A stretch of 64,000 bases of DNA from Hydrocarboniphaga effusa AP103 (GTDB lineage: Bacteria > Pseudomonadota > Gammaproteobacteria > Nevskiales > Nevskiaceae): positions 1,798,001-1,862,000 of the forward strand of contig NZ_AKGD01000001.1 in NCBI RefSeq assembly GCF_000271305.1, given 5' to 3'. The notes under the pieces were generated by a model. It saw only the letters and a program-made list of their open reading frames with translations. It was not told the origin of the DNA and did no database searches. Every line of letters begins with the position of its first letter. Position 1 is the first letter of the stretch. Below, piece by piece: positions 48,304-56,981 of this stretch. Both the position numbers and the translations under genes were made by a program.

Positions 48304-48420
48304 ATCCCTCTCCATCTGGAAGAGGGACCAAGGGCGAGGGATGCACGGAATCGGCAACCCGGCTGCTACCGGCGACTCTGTCATCCGCCCTTGGGCCCCT
48401 TCTCCCGGAGGGAGAACGGA
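48304..48420. repeat. REP-like inverted repeat, CCCTCTCCC family, copy 2
   Basis: CCCTCTCCATCTGGAAGAGG begins the left arm, followed by AGGGCGAGGGATG; the right arm (CATCCGCCCTTGG...CTTCTCCCGGAGGGAGAACG) inverts it. It fills most of the 235-nt gap between the b561-YceI start and the aroG stop (48425). No gene is seen in that gap. Confidence 0.75.
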
Positions 48421-48424
48421 AAAC

Positions 48425-49498
48425 TTACGCGCTGCGAGCCAGACGTTCGCGACGCTGCGCGACATTCGCGGCGAGGCCGCGCAGCACTTCGACGGTGTCG
48501 TCCCAGCCGATGCAGGCATCGGTGACACTCTGGCCGTAGCACATCGTCTCGCGCGGGCCGATTTCCTGGCGGCCTTCGACGATGTGCGATTCGACCATCA
48601 CGCCGATGATGCGCGAATCGCCCGCGGCGATCTGGCCGCCCACGTCCTGCGCCACGTTGATCTGGCGCTTGTGCTGCTTGGACGAATTGGCGTGGGAGAA
48701 GTCGATCATGATCTGCGGCTTGAGGCCGGCCTTGCTCATCGCCGCGCTGGCCGCATCGACGGCCTGCGCATCGTAGTTGGTGCCGAGCGTGCCGCCGCGC
48801 AGGATGATGTGGCAGTCCTTGTTGCCGGCGGTTTCGAAGATCGAGATCTGGCCCTGCTGCGTGAGCGACAGGAAGCGATGCGGAGCGCTCGTCGCCTGGC
48901 AGGCGTCGACCGCCACCTTCACGCTGCCGTCGGTGCCGTTCTTGAACCCGACCGGGCACGACAGGCCCGAGGCCATTTCGCGATGCAGCTGCGACTCGGT
49001 GGTGCGCGCGCCGATGGCGCCCCAGCTCACGAGGTCCGACAGGTACTGCGGCGTCAGCAGGTCGAGGTACTCCACGCCGGCCGGCATGCCCTGGCCGTTG
49101 AGGTCGAGCAGCAGCTTGCGGCCGATGCGCAGGCCGCGGTCGATGTCGTAGGTGTCGTTGAGATCCGGATCGTTGATCAGGCCCTTCCAGCCCACGGTGG
49201 TGCGCGGCTTTTCGAAGTACACGCGCATCACGATGAGCAGGTTCTTCTTGAGCTGCTCCTTGAGCGGCGCCAGGCGCTGTGCGTAGTCGAGCGCGGCTGC
49301 GGTATCGTGGATGGAGCAGGGGCCGACCACGACGAGCAGGCGGTCATCCTGGCCGGCGAGAATGTCCTGGATCTCGCGGCGCGTCTCGAAGGTGGTCTGC
49401 GCGGCGCGCTCGGACAGCGGCAGTTCGGCCTGGACCTGGGCCGGCGTGGACACCGCGCTGATCGAGCTGATGCGGGTGTTGTCGGTAACGAACTTCAT
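48425..49498 (-). CDS. aroG: 3-deoxy-7-phosphoheptulonate synthase (type I DAHP synthase)
   Basis: 357 residues. Conserved blocks: LLVVVGPCSIHDTAAALDYA, MRVYFEKPRTTVGWKGLIND, GARTTESQLHREMASGLSCP and DFSHANSSKQHKRQ. It joins PEP and erythrose-4-phosphate, the first step before aroB. Feedback sensitivity (Phe, Tyr or Trp) cannot be judged, so aroG is a generic symbol. The start is ATG 49498; weak Shine-Dalgarno. Confidence 0.93.
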   Translation of the reverse strand: MKFVTDNTRISSISAVSTPAQVQAELPLSERAAQTTFETRREIQDILAGQDDRLLVVVGPCSIHDTAAALDYAQRLAPLKEQLKKNLLIVMRVYFEKPRTTVGWKGLINDPDLNDTYDIDRGLRIGRKLLLDLNGQGMPAGVEYLDLLTPQYLSDLVSWGAIGARTTESQLHREMASGLSCPVGFKNGTDGSVKVAVDACQATSAPHRFLSLTQQGQISIFETAGNKDCHIILRGGTLGTNYDAQAVDAASAAMSKAGLKPQIMIDFSHANSSKQHKRQINVAQDVGGQIAAGDSRIIGVMVESHIVEGRQEIGPRETMCYGQSVTDACIGWDDTVEVLRGLAANVAQRRERLARSA

Positions 49499-49662
49499 GG
49501 CTTGACGCCTATCGGGCTTGAGCGACGTGAGAATCGGGGGCACGGATGCTAGCAGAGGCCGGCGGTGGCCCCTAGCACCGATGCGGAATGGCGTATGTCG
49601 ATGCAGCATGCGGTGCGGGTGACGCCTCGTAGCGAGTTGATAAATGATTGATAGGGAATCCA

Positions 49663-50643
49663 TTGAATAATCTTTCATCACATATCGGCCTGCTGATCCT
49701 GGTCGCCTCGGCTGCGGCGGCGGGCCAGGCCCGGGCCGCCGAACGTCCGCTGGCGGTCTACAACCAGGGTGCGCTGGCTCGCGCCTTCGAACTGCCCGTG
49801 ATCGGCGAGACCGGCGTGCTGCCGTTCGGCGACACCCGCGGCTCGCTGCGCTACGACCTCACCACCGAGTACCACGCGAGCGGCAACGGCAGCGAAGCGG
49901 TGGTGCTCGACGGCGAAAGCAATCTGCTGACGTTCGCGTTCCGCAAGGGCCTGGGCTGGAACCTGGAGCTCACGCTCGAAGTGCCGGTGCTCCACCAGGG
50001 CGGCGGCTTCATGGATGACCCGATCGAGAGCTGGCACGACTTCTTCGGCCTGCCCAACGGCGGCCGCGAGCTCGCCCCGCAGGATCGCTATCTCTACGAG
50101 TACACGCGCGGCGGCGAGACGGTATTCCGCAACACGCGCGGCGGAACCGACCTCGGCGACGTGCGCCTGGGCTTCGGCTGGCAGGCGCTCGAGTCGCTGG
50201 CCCTGCGCACCGAGTTCAAGCTGCCGAGCGGCGACGACGCGCATCTGGCCGGCGGCAATACCGGCGGCGCGCTGTGGGCCGACTGGGCGCTGCCGTTCGA
50301 TCCGGGCTTCTTCCTGAGCGGCTGGGTTTCGGCCGGCGTATCGATCAACGACGAAGCCGGCTTGATCGCCGATCAGCAGAACAGCGTCGTGCCGTTCGGC
50401 GGCGCCGGGCTGGCCGCGCGCTTCGCCGAGCACTGGTCGCTGCTCGGCCAGCTCTACGCCCACGGCAAGCTCTACGACGACTCCGATCTCGACGCCTTCC
50501 GCGAAGCCCTGCAGCTCAGCCTGGGCCTGCGCTACGACCTCGCGCGCGATTTCGGCATCGACGTCGGCTTCCAGGAAGACCTCATCACCAGCTCATCGCC
50601 CGATTTCAGCTTCCACCTGGCGCTGAGCTGGCGCTCGCTTTGA
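49663..50643 (+). CDS. DUF3187 family outer-membrane beta-barrel protein
   Basis: About 326 residues. The signal peptide (LLILVASAAAAGQARA) is followed by amphipathic strands ending in aromatic residues to the very end (PDFSFHLALSWRSL), as in outer-membrane barrels. NQGALARAFELPVIGETGVL and DTRGSLRYDLTTEYH match DUF3187. The function is unknown. TTG 49663 was chosen because AGGGA lies 5 nt upstream; TTG 49648 is also in frame. A REP-like repeat follows the stop. Confidence 0.78.
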   Translation: MNNLSSHIGLLILVASAAAAGQARAAERPLAVYNQGALARAFELPVIGETGVLPFGDTRGSLRYDLTTEYHASGNGSEAVVLDGESNLLTFAFRKGLGWNLELTLEVPVLHQGGGFMDDPIESWHDFFGLPNGGRELAPQDRYLYEYTRGGETVFRNTRGGTDLGDVRLGFGWQALESLALRTEFKLPSGDDAHLAGGNTGGALWADWALPFDPGFFLSGWVSAGVSINDEAGLIADQQNSVVPFGGAGLAARFAEHWSLLGQLYAHGKLYDDSDLDAFREALQLSLGLRYDLARDFGIDVGFQEDLITSSSPDFSFHLALSWRSL

Positions 50644-50655
50644 GAGGGCGCTTCG

Positions 50656-50771
50656 CCCCCTCTCCCTCCGGGAGAGGGCCGGGATGAGGGACTCTCCGGC
50701 GTAGCAAACCTGGCTATCTCCGCGAGACCCTCATCCGCCCTTCGGGGACCTTCTCCCGGAGGGAGAAGGCA
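50656..50771. repeat. REP-like inverted repeat, CCCTCTCCC family, copy 3
   Basis: CCCCCTCTCCCTCCGGGAGA then GGGATGAGGGA forms the left arm; CCCTCATCCGCCCTTCGGGG then CTTCTCCCGGAGGGAGAAGG forms the inverted right arm. It fills the space between the convergent stops of the DUF3187 and DUF885 genes, where it could also end transcription both ways. Confidence 0.8.
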
Positions 50772-50778
50772 ACCATCT

Positions 50779-52596
50779 TCAATGCGGCTTCTGCGCGTCG
50801 ATCCAGCCCTGCACGCGCGCGTCGAGCACCTGCAGCGGCAATGCGCCGGCGAGCAGCACCTGATCGTGGAAGGCCTTGAGGTCGAAGCGATCGCCGAGCG
50901 CCTGCTGGGCACGTGCGCGCAGCTCGAGGATCTTGAGCATGCCGGTCTTGTAGGCCAGCGCCTGGCCCGGCATGACGAGGTAGCGCTCCACCTCGGCGGT
51001 GACGTCGGTCTCGGGCATGCCGGTCTTGTCGATCATGTAGGCGATCGCCTGCTCGCGACTCCAGTGCTCGTGATGCAGGCCGGTGTCGACGACCAGGCGC
51101 ACGGCGCGGAACTGCTCGTCGCGCAGGCGTCCGAGATCGTCGAACGGGTTCTGCTCGTAGCCCATTTCCTTGGCGAGCCGCTCGGCGTAGAGCGCCCAGC
51201 CTTCGGAGTAGGCGGTGAACGGCAGCACGCGCTGCACCAGCGAAACGTCCTCGAGTTCGCGCGCGACCGCGAGCTGGTAGTGATGCCCCGGCACCGCCTC
51301 GTGATACGCGAGCGTGCGCATCGAGAACTTCTTGATCTCGGTGATATCGCGCAGGTTGATCCAGAAGGTGCCCGGCCGTGAGCCGTCGAGCGGCGGCGGG
51401 TCGTAATAGGCCTGGGGGCTGCTGGCCTGCTTGAACTCGGGCACGCGCCTGACCACCACGGGCGCCTTCGGCACGCGGTTGAACATCTGCGGCAGGCCTT
51501 GCTGCATCTCCTCGATGATGCGCGTGAAGTCCTTGATGCAGTCTTCGCGGCCCAGATCGCTGTTGGCGTACAGGAAGCCCGGCTCGCTGCCGAGCGCGAT
51601 CATGCGCGCGCCGACGCTGCCTTCGGCGTAGCCCTCGCTGCGCAGCAGCGCGTCCATCTCGGCCTCGATGCGGGTGACTTCGGCCAGACCGAGGCTGTGC
51701 AGGTCTTCGGGCGACAGATCGGTCGTCGTGTTCGAACGCACGGCCCAGGCGTAGTAGGCGTCGCCGTCGGGCAGCGACCAGGCGCCGTCGTTGCGCGTGG
51801 CCTTGGGCTGCAGGCGTTCGAAGTAGGCGATGAGCCGGTCGTAGGCCGGATAGACGATGCTGTCGATGCGCTCGCGCGCCTGGCCCAGCAGTTCGTCGCG
51901 CTGCCGCTGCGGCAGCTTTTCGATCTTGCCGAGCTTGTCCGCGAACGCGGTGTAGAGCAGGTTCTGCTCGGGCGGCACGGCGACGAAGCCGCGCATCTGC
52001 GCGAGCGATTTCTCGACCACGAACCTGGGCGGCAGGATGCCGCGCTCCTCGCGCAGGCGCAGGCCTTCGAGCACCTGTCCGAACCTGTCGCCGAACAGCG
52101 AAAGGCGCGCCAGATACTGCTCGGCCTCGTGCTCGCTGGCGACCGATTGCTGCGTCGCCATCATCGTCGGCAGCTCGGATTGCACGCCGAACAAAGGGTT
52201 CACCGGAAAATCGTGGAACTGCCAGCGGCCGCGCTCGACCTGGTCGCCGATGTACCAGCCGATCACGTCGTAGGCGAGCTGGTCGGCCCGCGAGAGCTGG
52301 CTGCGATCGTAGCGATGCAAGGTGTCGAGGTCGGCCTGCCACTGCTGGGCGACGGCTTCGAGATGCTTGACCGACACGTCGGTGAGCCGGGCGTTGTGGC
52401 CGTCGATGCCGAGCGGCTCGAACAGGCGCAGCTGGGTCAGCAGCTCGGGATCGTCGAGCGTGTGCTGCAGCAGCGTGCGATCGAGGAACCAGCCGAACCG
52501 CAGCGGCTTGAACCGCCAGCTGTGAACCGCGAGCGCACCCACGACGACGACCATGGCCAGCAGGCCCAGCGCCGTCCACTTCAACAAGGTCTTCAT
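50779..52596 (-). CDS. DUF885 family hydrolase (zinc-peptidase-like)
   Basis: 605 residues with one N-terminal hydrophobic anchor or signal (about 3-23). The metal-binding motif is in MRTLAYHEAVPGHHYQLAVA near residue 431, and PFTAYSEGWALYAERLAKEM supplies the downstream Glu: the DUF885 pattern, related to M32/M3-like gluzincins. It is likely a periplasmic peptidase. ATG 52596 was preferred to TTG 52608. It follows the M2 peptidase gene by 171 nt in the same direction. Confidence 0.88.
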   Translation of the reverse strand: MKTLLKWTALGLLAMVVVVGALAVHSWRFKPLRFGWFLDRTLLQHTLDDPELLTQLRLFEPLGIDGHNARLTDVSVKHLEAVAQQWQADLDTLHRYDRSQLSRADQLAYDVIGWYIGDQVERGRWQFHDFPVNPLFGVQSELPTMMATQQSVASEHEAEQYLARLSLFGDRFGQVLEGLRLREERGILPPRFVVEKSLAQMRGFVAVPPEQNLLYTAFADKLGKIEKLPQRQRDELLGQARERIDSIVYPAYDRLIAYFERLQPKATRNDGAWSLPDGDAYYAWAVRSNTTTDLSPEDLHSLGLAEVTRIEAEMDALLRSEGYAEGSVGARMIALGSEPGFLYANSDLGREDCIKDFTRIIEEMQQGLPQMFNRVPKAPVVVRRVPEFKQASSPQAYYDPPPLDGSRPGTFWINLRDITEIKKFSMRTLAYHEAVPGHHYQLAVARELEDVSLVQRVLPFTAYSEGWALYAERLAKEMGYEQNPFDDLGRLRDEQFRAVRLVVDTGLHHEHWSREQAIAYMIDKTGMPETDVTAEVERYLVMPGQALAYKTGMLKILELRARAQQALGDRFDLKAFHDQVLLAGALPLQVLDARVQGWIDAQKPH

Positions 52597-52767
52597 CGTT
52601 ATCCGCAATGTCCGAGTCGGCAGCTCAAAAAAGGAGGGCGGCTGACGCCGCCCCGAGCTCCCTGGCTTGTGCCGCGTCCCTGCGGCACTCGTTGATGGCC
52701 ATCCCTAGCCGTTGGCTCCCTAGCCCCAATAATTCCTGCGCAGGCTGCCGGATTCGGCGGCGGCGCT

Positions 52768-54738
52768 TCAGGCTTCGCCGGCCCAGCCGCAGCTCTTGCC
52801 CTGATTCTGTTCCTCGAGGTACTTCATGAGCGGCGAGAAATACTCGATCAGCGCCGAGGCGTCCATCTGCCGCGTGCCGGTCAGCTTTTCGAGCGTGTCC
52901 TGCCACGGATGGCTCTGGCCCTGGCTCAGCATCGCGGTGAAGCGGGCGCCGGCCTCGGCATTGCCATAGATGTCGCATTCGTACAGCGGTCCCTTGAAAC
53001 CCGAAGCATCGCACAAGGCCTTCTGGAACTGGAACTGCAAAACGAAGGCCAGGAAGTAACGCGTGTACGGCGTGTTGCCGGCGACGTGGTACTTGGCGCC
53101 CGGGTCGAAATCCTCCTCGGTGCGGGCCAACGGCGGCGCCACACCCTGATAAGCGCCGCGCAGCTTCCACCAGCCTTCGTTGTAGTGCTCGGGCGCGATC
53201 TCGCCCGAGAACACCTTCCAGCGCCACTGATCGACCAGCTTGCCCCAGGGCAGGAAGGTGATCTTGTCGAGCGCAAGCTTCATCTGGTTGTTGATGACCG
53301 CGCGCTCGTCGGTCTTGGCGTCGCCGATCAGGCCGATGGTCTGCAGGTGCTTGGGCGTCAGCGACAGCGTGATGGTGTCGCCGATGGCCTCGTGGAAGCC
53401 GTCGTGCGCGCCCGACTGGAACAGCGAGGGCTGATCCTTGTACGCGAGGTAGTAGTAGATGTGGCCGAGCTCGTGGTGGATCGTGGTCAGCATCTCCTCG
53501 GTCGGCTCGATGCACATCTTGATGCGCACGTCGTCGTGACCGAGGTCGAGGTCCCAAGCGCTCGCGTGGCAGACCACGTCGCGGTCGCGCGGCTGCACGA
53601 GCAGCGACTTGGTCCAAAAGGTCTCGGGCAGCTTGGGCATGCCGAGCGAGGTATAGAAGTCCTCGGCGATCTTGGTCATCTTGACCGCCATCGCGGTGTC
53701 GGCCTGGTGCTGCAGCTCGGCGAGCTGCTTTTCGTCGAGCCGGCCCTTGGTGGCCGCCTTGAGCTTGTCGAACTCGGCGTCGCGCAGCTTGCGCAGGCTG
53801 GCCGACACGTCGAGGCTGCCGACGCCCTTGTACGGCTCCATCAGCGGATAGAGGTTGGCCCACTGCTGGGCCCACATGTTGCCGAGCAGCTGCGCCGGGA
53901 TCAGGCCGTCCTTGGGCACCACGGCGTCGCCGTACTTCTCGTTGAGCTTGCCGCGCACCGCGCAGTGCAGCTGTTCGTAGAGCGGCTTGAGCTGGCCCCA
54001 CAGGCGCTCGACGTCCTGGTCGAACTCGGCCGGGCTCATGTCGTAGCCGCCGCGCCAGAGCTCGCCCGTATTGGCGTAGCCGATTTCCTTGGAGCCCTCG
54101 TTCATGAGCTCGACGAAGCGCTGGTAATCCTTGCGGATCGGCTTGGCGGTGGCGTGCCAGCCGGCCCAGGCCTCGGCCATCTGCTGCGGCGTGTTCTTGA
54201 GCTCGACGTTGTCGATGATCTTCTCGATCTCCTGCAGGCGCAGGCACTCCTGCTGGCCCGTGGCGCCCGCGTGGCACCACTTGCCCGAGCCGTAGTTGGC
54301 CTCCATCGAGGCGGCGATCCTGGCGAGTTCCTCGCGCTTGGTCGCGTCGTTGGGCGCCGGCATGGTCGAGCCGAGCTTGACGAGCATAAGCGCGCGATCG
54401 GTCGCCGGCGAAAGCCCGGTCAGGCCGTTGTAGCGCTTGGCCTCGTCGACCTTGCGCGTCACGTACTCGAGGTTCTCCTCGGTGGCCTGCGCGGCGAGCA
54501 TCTGCGAGTCGTCGGTGATGTAGGTGGCGGCGACCCAGTAGGCGGCGCCCAGGCGCGGATTGTTCTTGGTGCGCCACTCGTTGATGTCGAGGATGAACTT
54601 GTCGGCGTCGGCCGCGCCGATCGCCTTCTGCACTTCGGGCGCCGGCGGCGAGGCCGGTTGCGGATTCGGCTGGCAGGCGGACAGCGCGAGCGTTGCCAGG
54701 GCCAGGGCGGAAAGCTTCAACGGCGTGATTGCGGGCAT
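52768..54738 (-). CDS. M2 family peptidyl-dipeptidase (ACE-like), lipoprotein
   Basis: 656 residues. The signal ends in LALSAC (lipobox Cys 22). The gluzincin motif [20 protein letters not shown] lies near residue 420 and the third ligand in GFHEAIGD near 446. Overall length and [20 protein letters not shown] match the M2 family, which removes dipeptides from peptide C-termini. It lies 35 nt after the POT gene and ahead of the DUF885 gene. Confidence 0.93.
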   Translation of the reverse strand: MPAITPLKLSALALATLALSACQPNPQPASPPAPEVQKAIGAADADKFILDINEWRTKNNPRLGAAYWVAATYITDDSQMLAAQATEENLEYVTRKVDEAKRYNGLTGLSPATDRALMLVKLGSTMPAPNDATKREELARIAASMEANYGSGKWCHAGATGQQECLRLQEIEKIIDNVELKNTPQQMAEAWAGWHATAKPIRKDYQRFVELMNEGSKEIGYANTGELWRGGYDMSPAEFDQDVERLWGQLKPLYEQLHCAVRGKLNEKYGDAVVPKDGLIPAQLLGNMWAQQWANLYPLMEPYKGVGSLDVSASLRKLRDAEFDKLKAATKGRLDEKQLAELQHQADTAMAVKMTKIAEDFYTSLGMPKLPETFWTKSLLVQPRDRDVVCHASAWDLDLGHDDVRIKMCIEPTEEMLTTIHHELGHIYYYLAYKDQPSLFQSGAHDGFHEAIGDTITLSLTPKHLQTIGLIGDAKTDERAVINNQMKLALDKITFLPWGKLVDQWRWKVFSGEIAPEHYNEGWWKLRGAYQGVAPPLARTEEDFDPGAKYHVAGNTPYTRYFLAFVLQFQFQKALCDASGFKGPLYECDIYGNAEAGARFTAMLSQGQSHPWQDTLEKLTGTRQMDASALIEYFSPLMKYLEEQNQGKSCGWAGEA

Positions 54739-54773
54739 GTCGGGAATCCTTGAATCGGGGCGTCGTCGGGGCG

Positions 54774-56264
54774 TCAGCGCACGTCGCCCATCAGGCGACC
54801 GACCGGCTTGGACACCAGCAGCATCAGCAGGCCGGCGCCGATGGTGGTCATGAAGACGAACAGGAAGCGATCGGGCACCGCGGCGACGTTGCTGTCGTCG
54901 GCGAGGTGCCCGGCCAGCAGGCCTGCGATCAGATGACCGAGCGAAGTCGCCATGAACCAGGTGCCCATCATCTGGCCGACGTAGCGGCGCGGGGCGAGCT
55001 TGGTCACGGCGGACAGGCCCACCGGCGACAGGCACAGCTCGCCGGTGGTGTGGAACAGATAGGTCAGCAGCAGCCAGGTCGGCGCCACCTTCTCGCCGGC
55101 GACCACGTACTGCGAGGCGAAGTACAGCACCAGAAAGCCGAGCGACACCTGCACCAGGCCGAGGCCGAACTTCACCGGCACCGACGGGTTCAGGTTGCGC
55201 CGCCCGAGGTTGACCCACAGCGCGGCGAAGAACGGGGCCAGCAGGATCACGAACATCGGGTTGATCGACTGCAGCCATGAGGCCGGCACTTCCCAGCCGA
55301 ACACGACACGGTCGGTGTAGTCCTTGGCGAACAGGTTGAACGACGAGCCGGCCTGCTCGAAGCCGCTGAAGAACACCGCGTTGCCCGCGAACAGCACGAT
55401 GATCGCGAGCACGCGCTTGCGCTCGGTGGCGTCGAGCCCGCCGAACAGCAGCACCGAGCCGAAATAGAGCGCGGCGACGATCACGATCAGCACGCCGGTG
55501 GCGGCGGACATGGCGATCGGATCGATCAGCAGCAGGCCGGCGATGGCGGCCAGCGCCACCGCCGCGATCACGCCGACGCCGCCCGAGACGAAAGCCCAGC
55601 CCTGGCGGCGGCGACGTGCGTCGAGCGCCGCGTCACCGCTCGTCGACGGCAGCAGGCCGATGTCGCCGAGCCGCTCGCCAGTGAGCTTGTAGAGCACCAG
55701 GCCCAGGCTCATGAACACGCCGGCCGCGCCGAATCCGTAATGCCAGCCCACGTTCTCGCCGAGATAGCCGCACAGGATCTGGCCGAAGAACGAGCCGATG
55801 TTGATGCTCATGTAGAAGATCGAGAAACCCGCATCGCGGCGCGCGCCGCCTTCGGGGTAGAGCTCGCCGACCATCGCCGAAATGTTCGGCTTGAGCAGGC
55901 CGGTGCCGAGCGCGATGAAGATCAGGCCGACGAAGAAGCTCGCGTTACCCGGCAGCGCCATCGTGAAATGGCCGATGGCGATCAGGCAGCCGCCGTAGAA
56001 CACCGCGTTGCGCAGACCGAGCAGGCGATCGGCGATCCAGCCGCCCGGCAGCGAGGCCAGGTAGACGCCCGTCGTGTAGAGCCCGTAAACCGCGGCCGCG
56101 ACGTCCTTACTGAGCCCGAGCCCCGGATTGCGCCCTTCCACCGCCGCGACCATCGCCAGCACCAGGATGGCGCGCATGCCGTAGTACGAAAAGCGCTCCC
56201 ACATTTCGGTCAGAAACAGGGTCGTCAGGCCGCGAGGATGGCGGGCCGCAGGCGCTAGGGTCAT
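54774..56264 (-). CDS. POT-family proton-coupled peptide transporter
   Basis: 496 residues, 12-14 membrane helices. The signature E-x-x-E-R-F-x-Y-Y-G appears as TEMWERFSYYGMRAILV (residues about 19-35), with the conserved GTGLLKPNISAMVGELYPEG. It imports di- and tripeptides. ATG 56264 was chosen over an upstream in-frame start because it places the motif at the family position. It is the first gene of a peptide-use operon. Confidence 0.94.
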   Translation of the reverse strand: MTLAPAARHPRGLTTLFLTEMWERFSYYGMRAILVLAMVAAVEGRNPGLGLSKDVAAAVYGLYTTGVYLASLPGGWIADRLLGLRNAVFYGGCLIAIGHFTMALPGNASFFVGLIFIALGTGLLKPNISAMVGELYPEGGARRDAGFSIFYMSINIGSFFGQILCGYLGENVGWHYGFGAAGVFMSLGLVLYKLTGERLGDIGLLPSTSGDAALDARRRRQGWAFVSGGVGVIAAVALAAIAGLLLIDPIAMSAATGVLIVIVAALYFGSVLLFGGLDATERKRVLAIIVLFAGNAVFFSGFEQAGSSFNLFAKDYTDRVVFGWEVPASWLQSINPMFVILLAPFFAALWVNLGRRNLNPSVPVKFGLGLVQVSLGFLVLYFASQYVVAGEKVAPTWLLLTYLFHTTGELCLSPVGLSAVTKLAPRRYVGQMMGTWFMATSLGHLIAGLLAGHLADDSNVAAVPDRFLFVFMTTIGAGLLMLLVSKPVGRLMGDVR

Positions 56265-56370
56265 CGAGAGGGCGGACGGTGGGGGAGCGCCCGACCTTGC
56301 CCGCAAAGCGCGAAGCCCGTCAATCCGGGCTGTTTCTCAGGGCAATGAAGGCAATACCCGCTCTCGCGGC

Positions 56371-56880
56371 TCAGAACAAGCGGCTGACCACGGCGTAAAT
56401 GCCCACGCAGATCAGGCCCAGCAACAGCAGCAGGGCCAGCATCAGGCCGGCCAGCATGAGCTTGCCGTGGCGCTTCGGCGCCACCGCGCCGGACTGCGCG
56501 TCGAGGTGGTCGAGCAGCAGCCGGGCGTTGCGCGCATGCGAGCGGAACGCCACGTCGAACAGATCGCCGACCAGCGGCACCGAGCCGCCCACGGTGTCGA
56601 CCACCATGTTGCCGAGCATCCGGGCGATCAGCCCGCGCGGAGCACCGACCCGCACGCTCTCGAACAGGATGCTGCTGCCGAGCAGCAGGCCGGCGATGTC
56701 GCCGATGCCCGGAATCAGCCCGAGCAGCGCGTCGAGGCCGAAGCGGATGCGCGTGCCCGGAATGGTCACCAGGCCATCGAGCAGCCCGGCGATGCGGCCG
56801 ACGCGCGTGCGGGCGCTCGCGATGCGTCGGTGGTGATCGCCGTCGAGGCGAGGGTCGTGGGCGGGGCTCATGCGCCGCAT
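56371..56880 (-). CDS. DUF4112 domain membrane protein
   Basis: 169 residues. DUF4112 hallmark LLDGLVTIPGTRIRFGLDAL-LGLIPGIGDIAGLLLGSSI, then RMLGNMVVDTVGGSVPLVGD-LFDVAFRSHARNARLL, and a C-terminal membrane helix. The function is unknown. ATG 56871 three codons later is an alternative start. It is divergent from plsB. Confidence 0.9.
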   Translation of the reverse strand: MRRMSPAHDPRLDGDHHRRIASARTRVGRIAGLLDGLVTIPGTRIRFGLDALLGLIPGIGDIAGLLLGSSILFESVRVGAPRGLIARMLGNMVVDTVGGSVPLVGDLFDVAFRSHARNARLLLDHLDAQSGAVAPKRHGKLMLAGLMLALLLLLGLICVGIYAVVSRLF

Positions 56881-56981
56881 TATCCACGTGCGGCAGGTGA
56901 GCCCCGGCTGTCCGGCGGGCTCTTGTCATCGATTGCCCTTAAACTGGCCGTTCCGCTGCCCGGCTCGCGCCTCTCCCGAAC

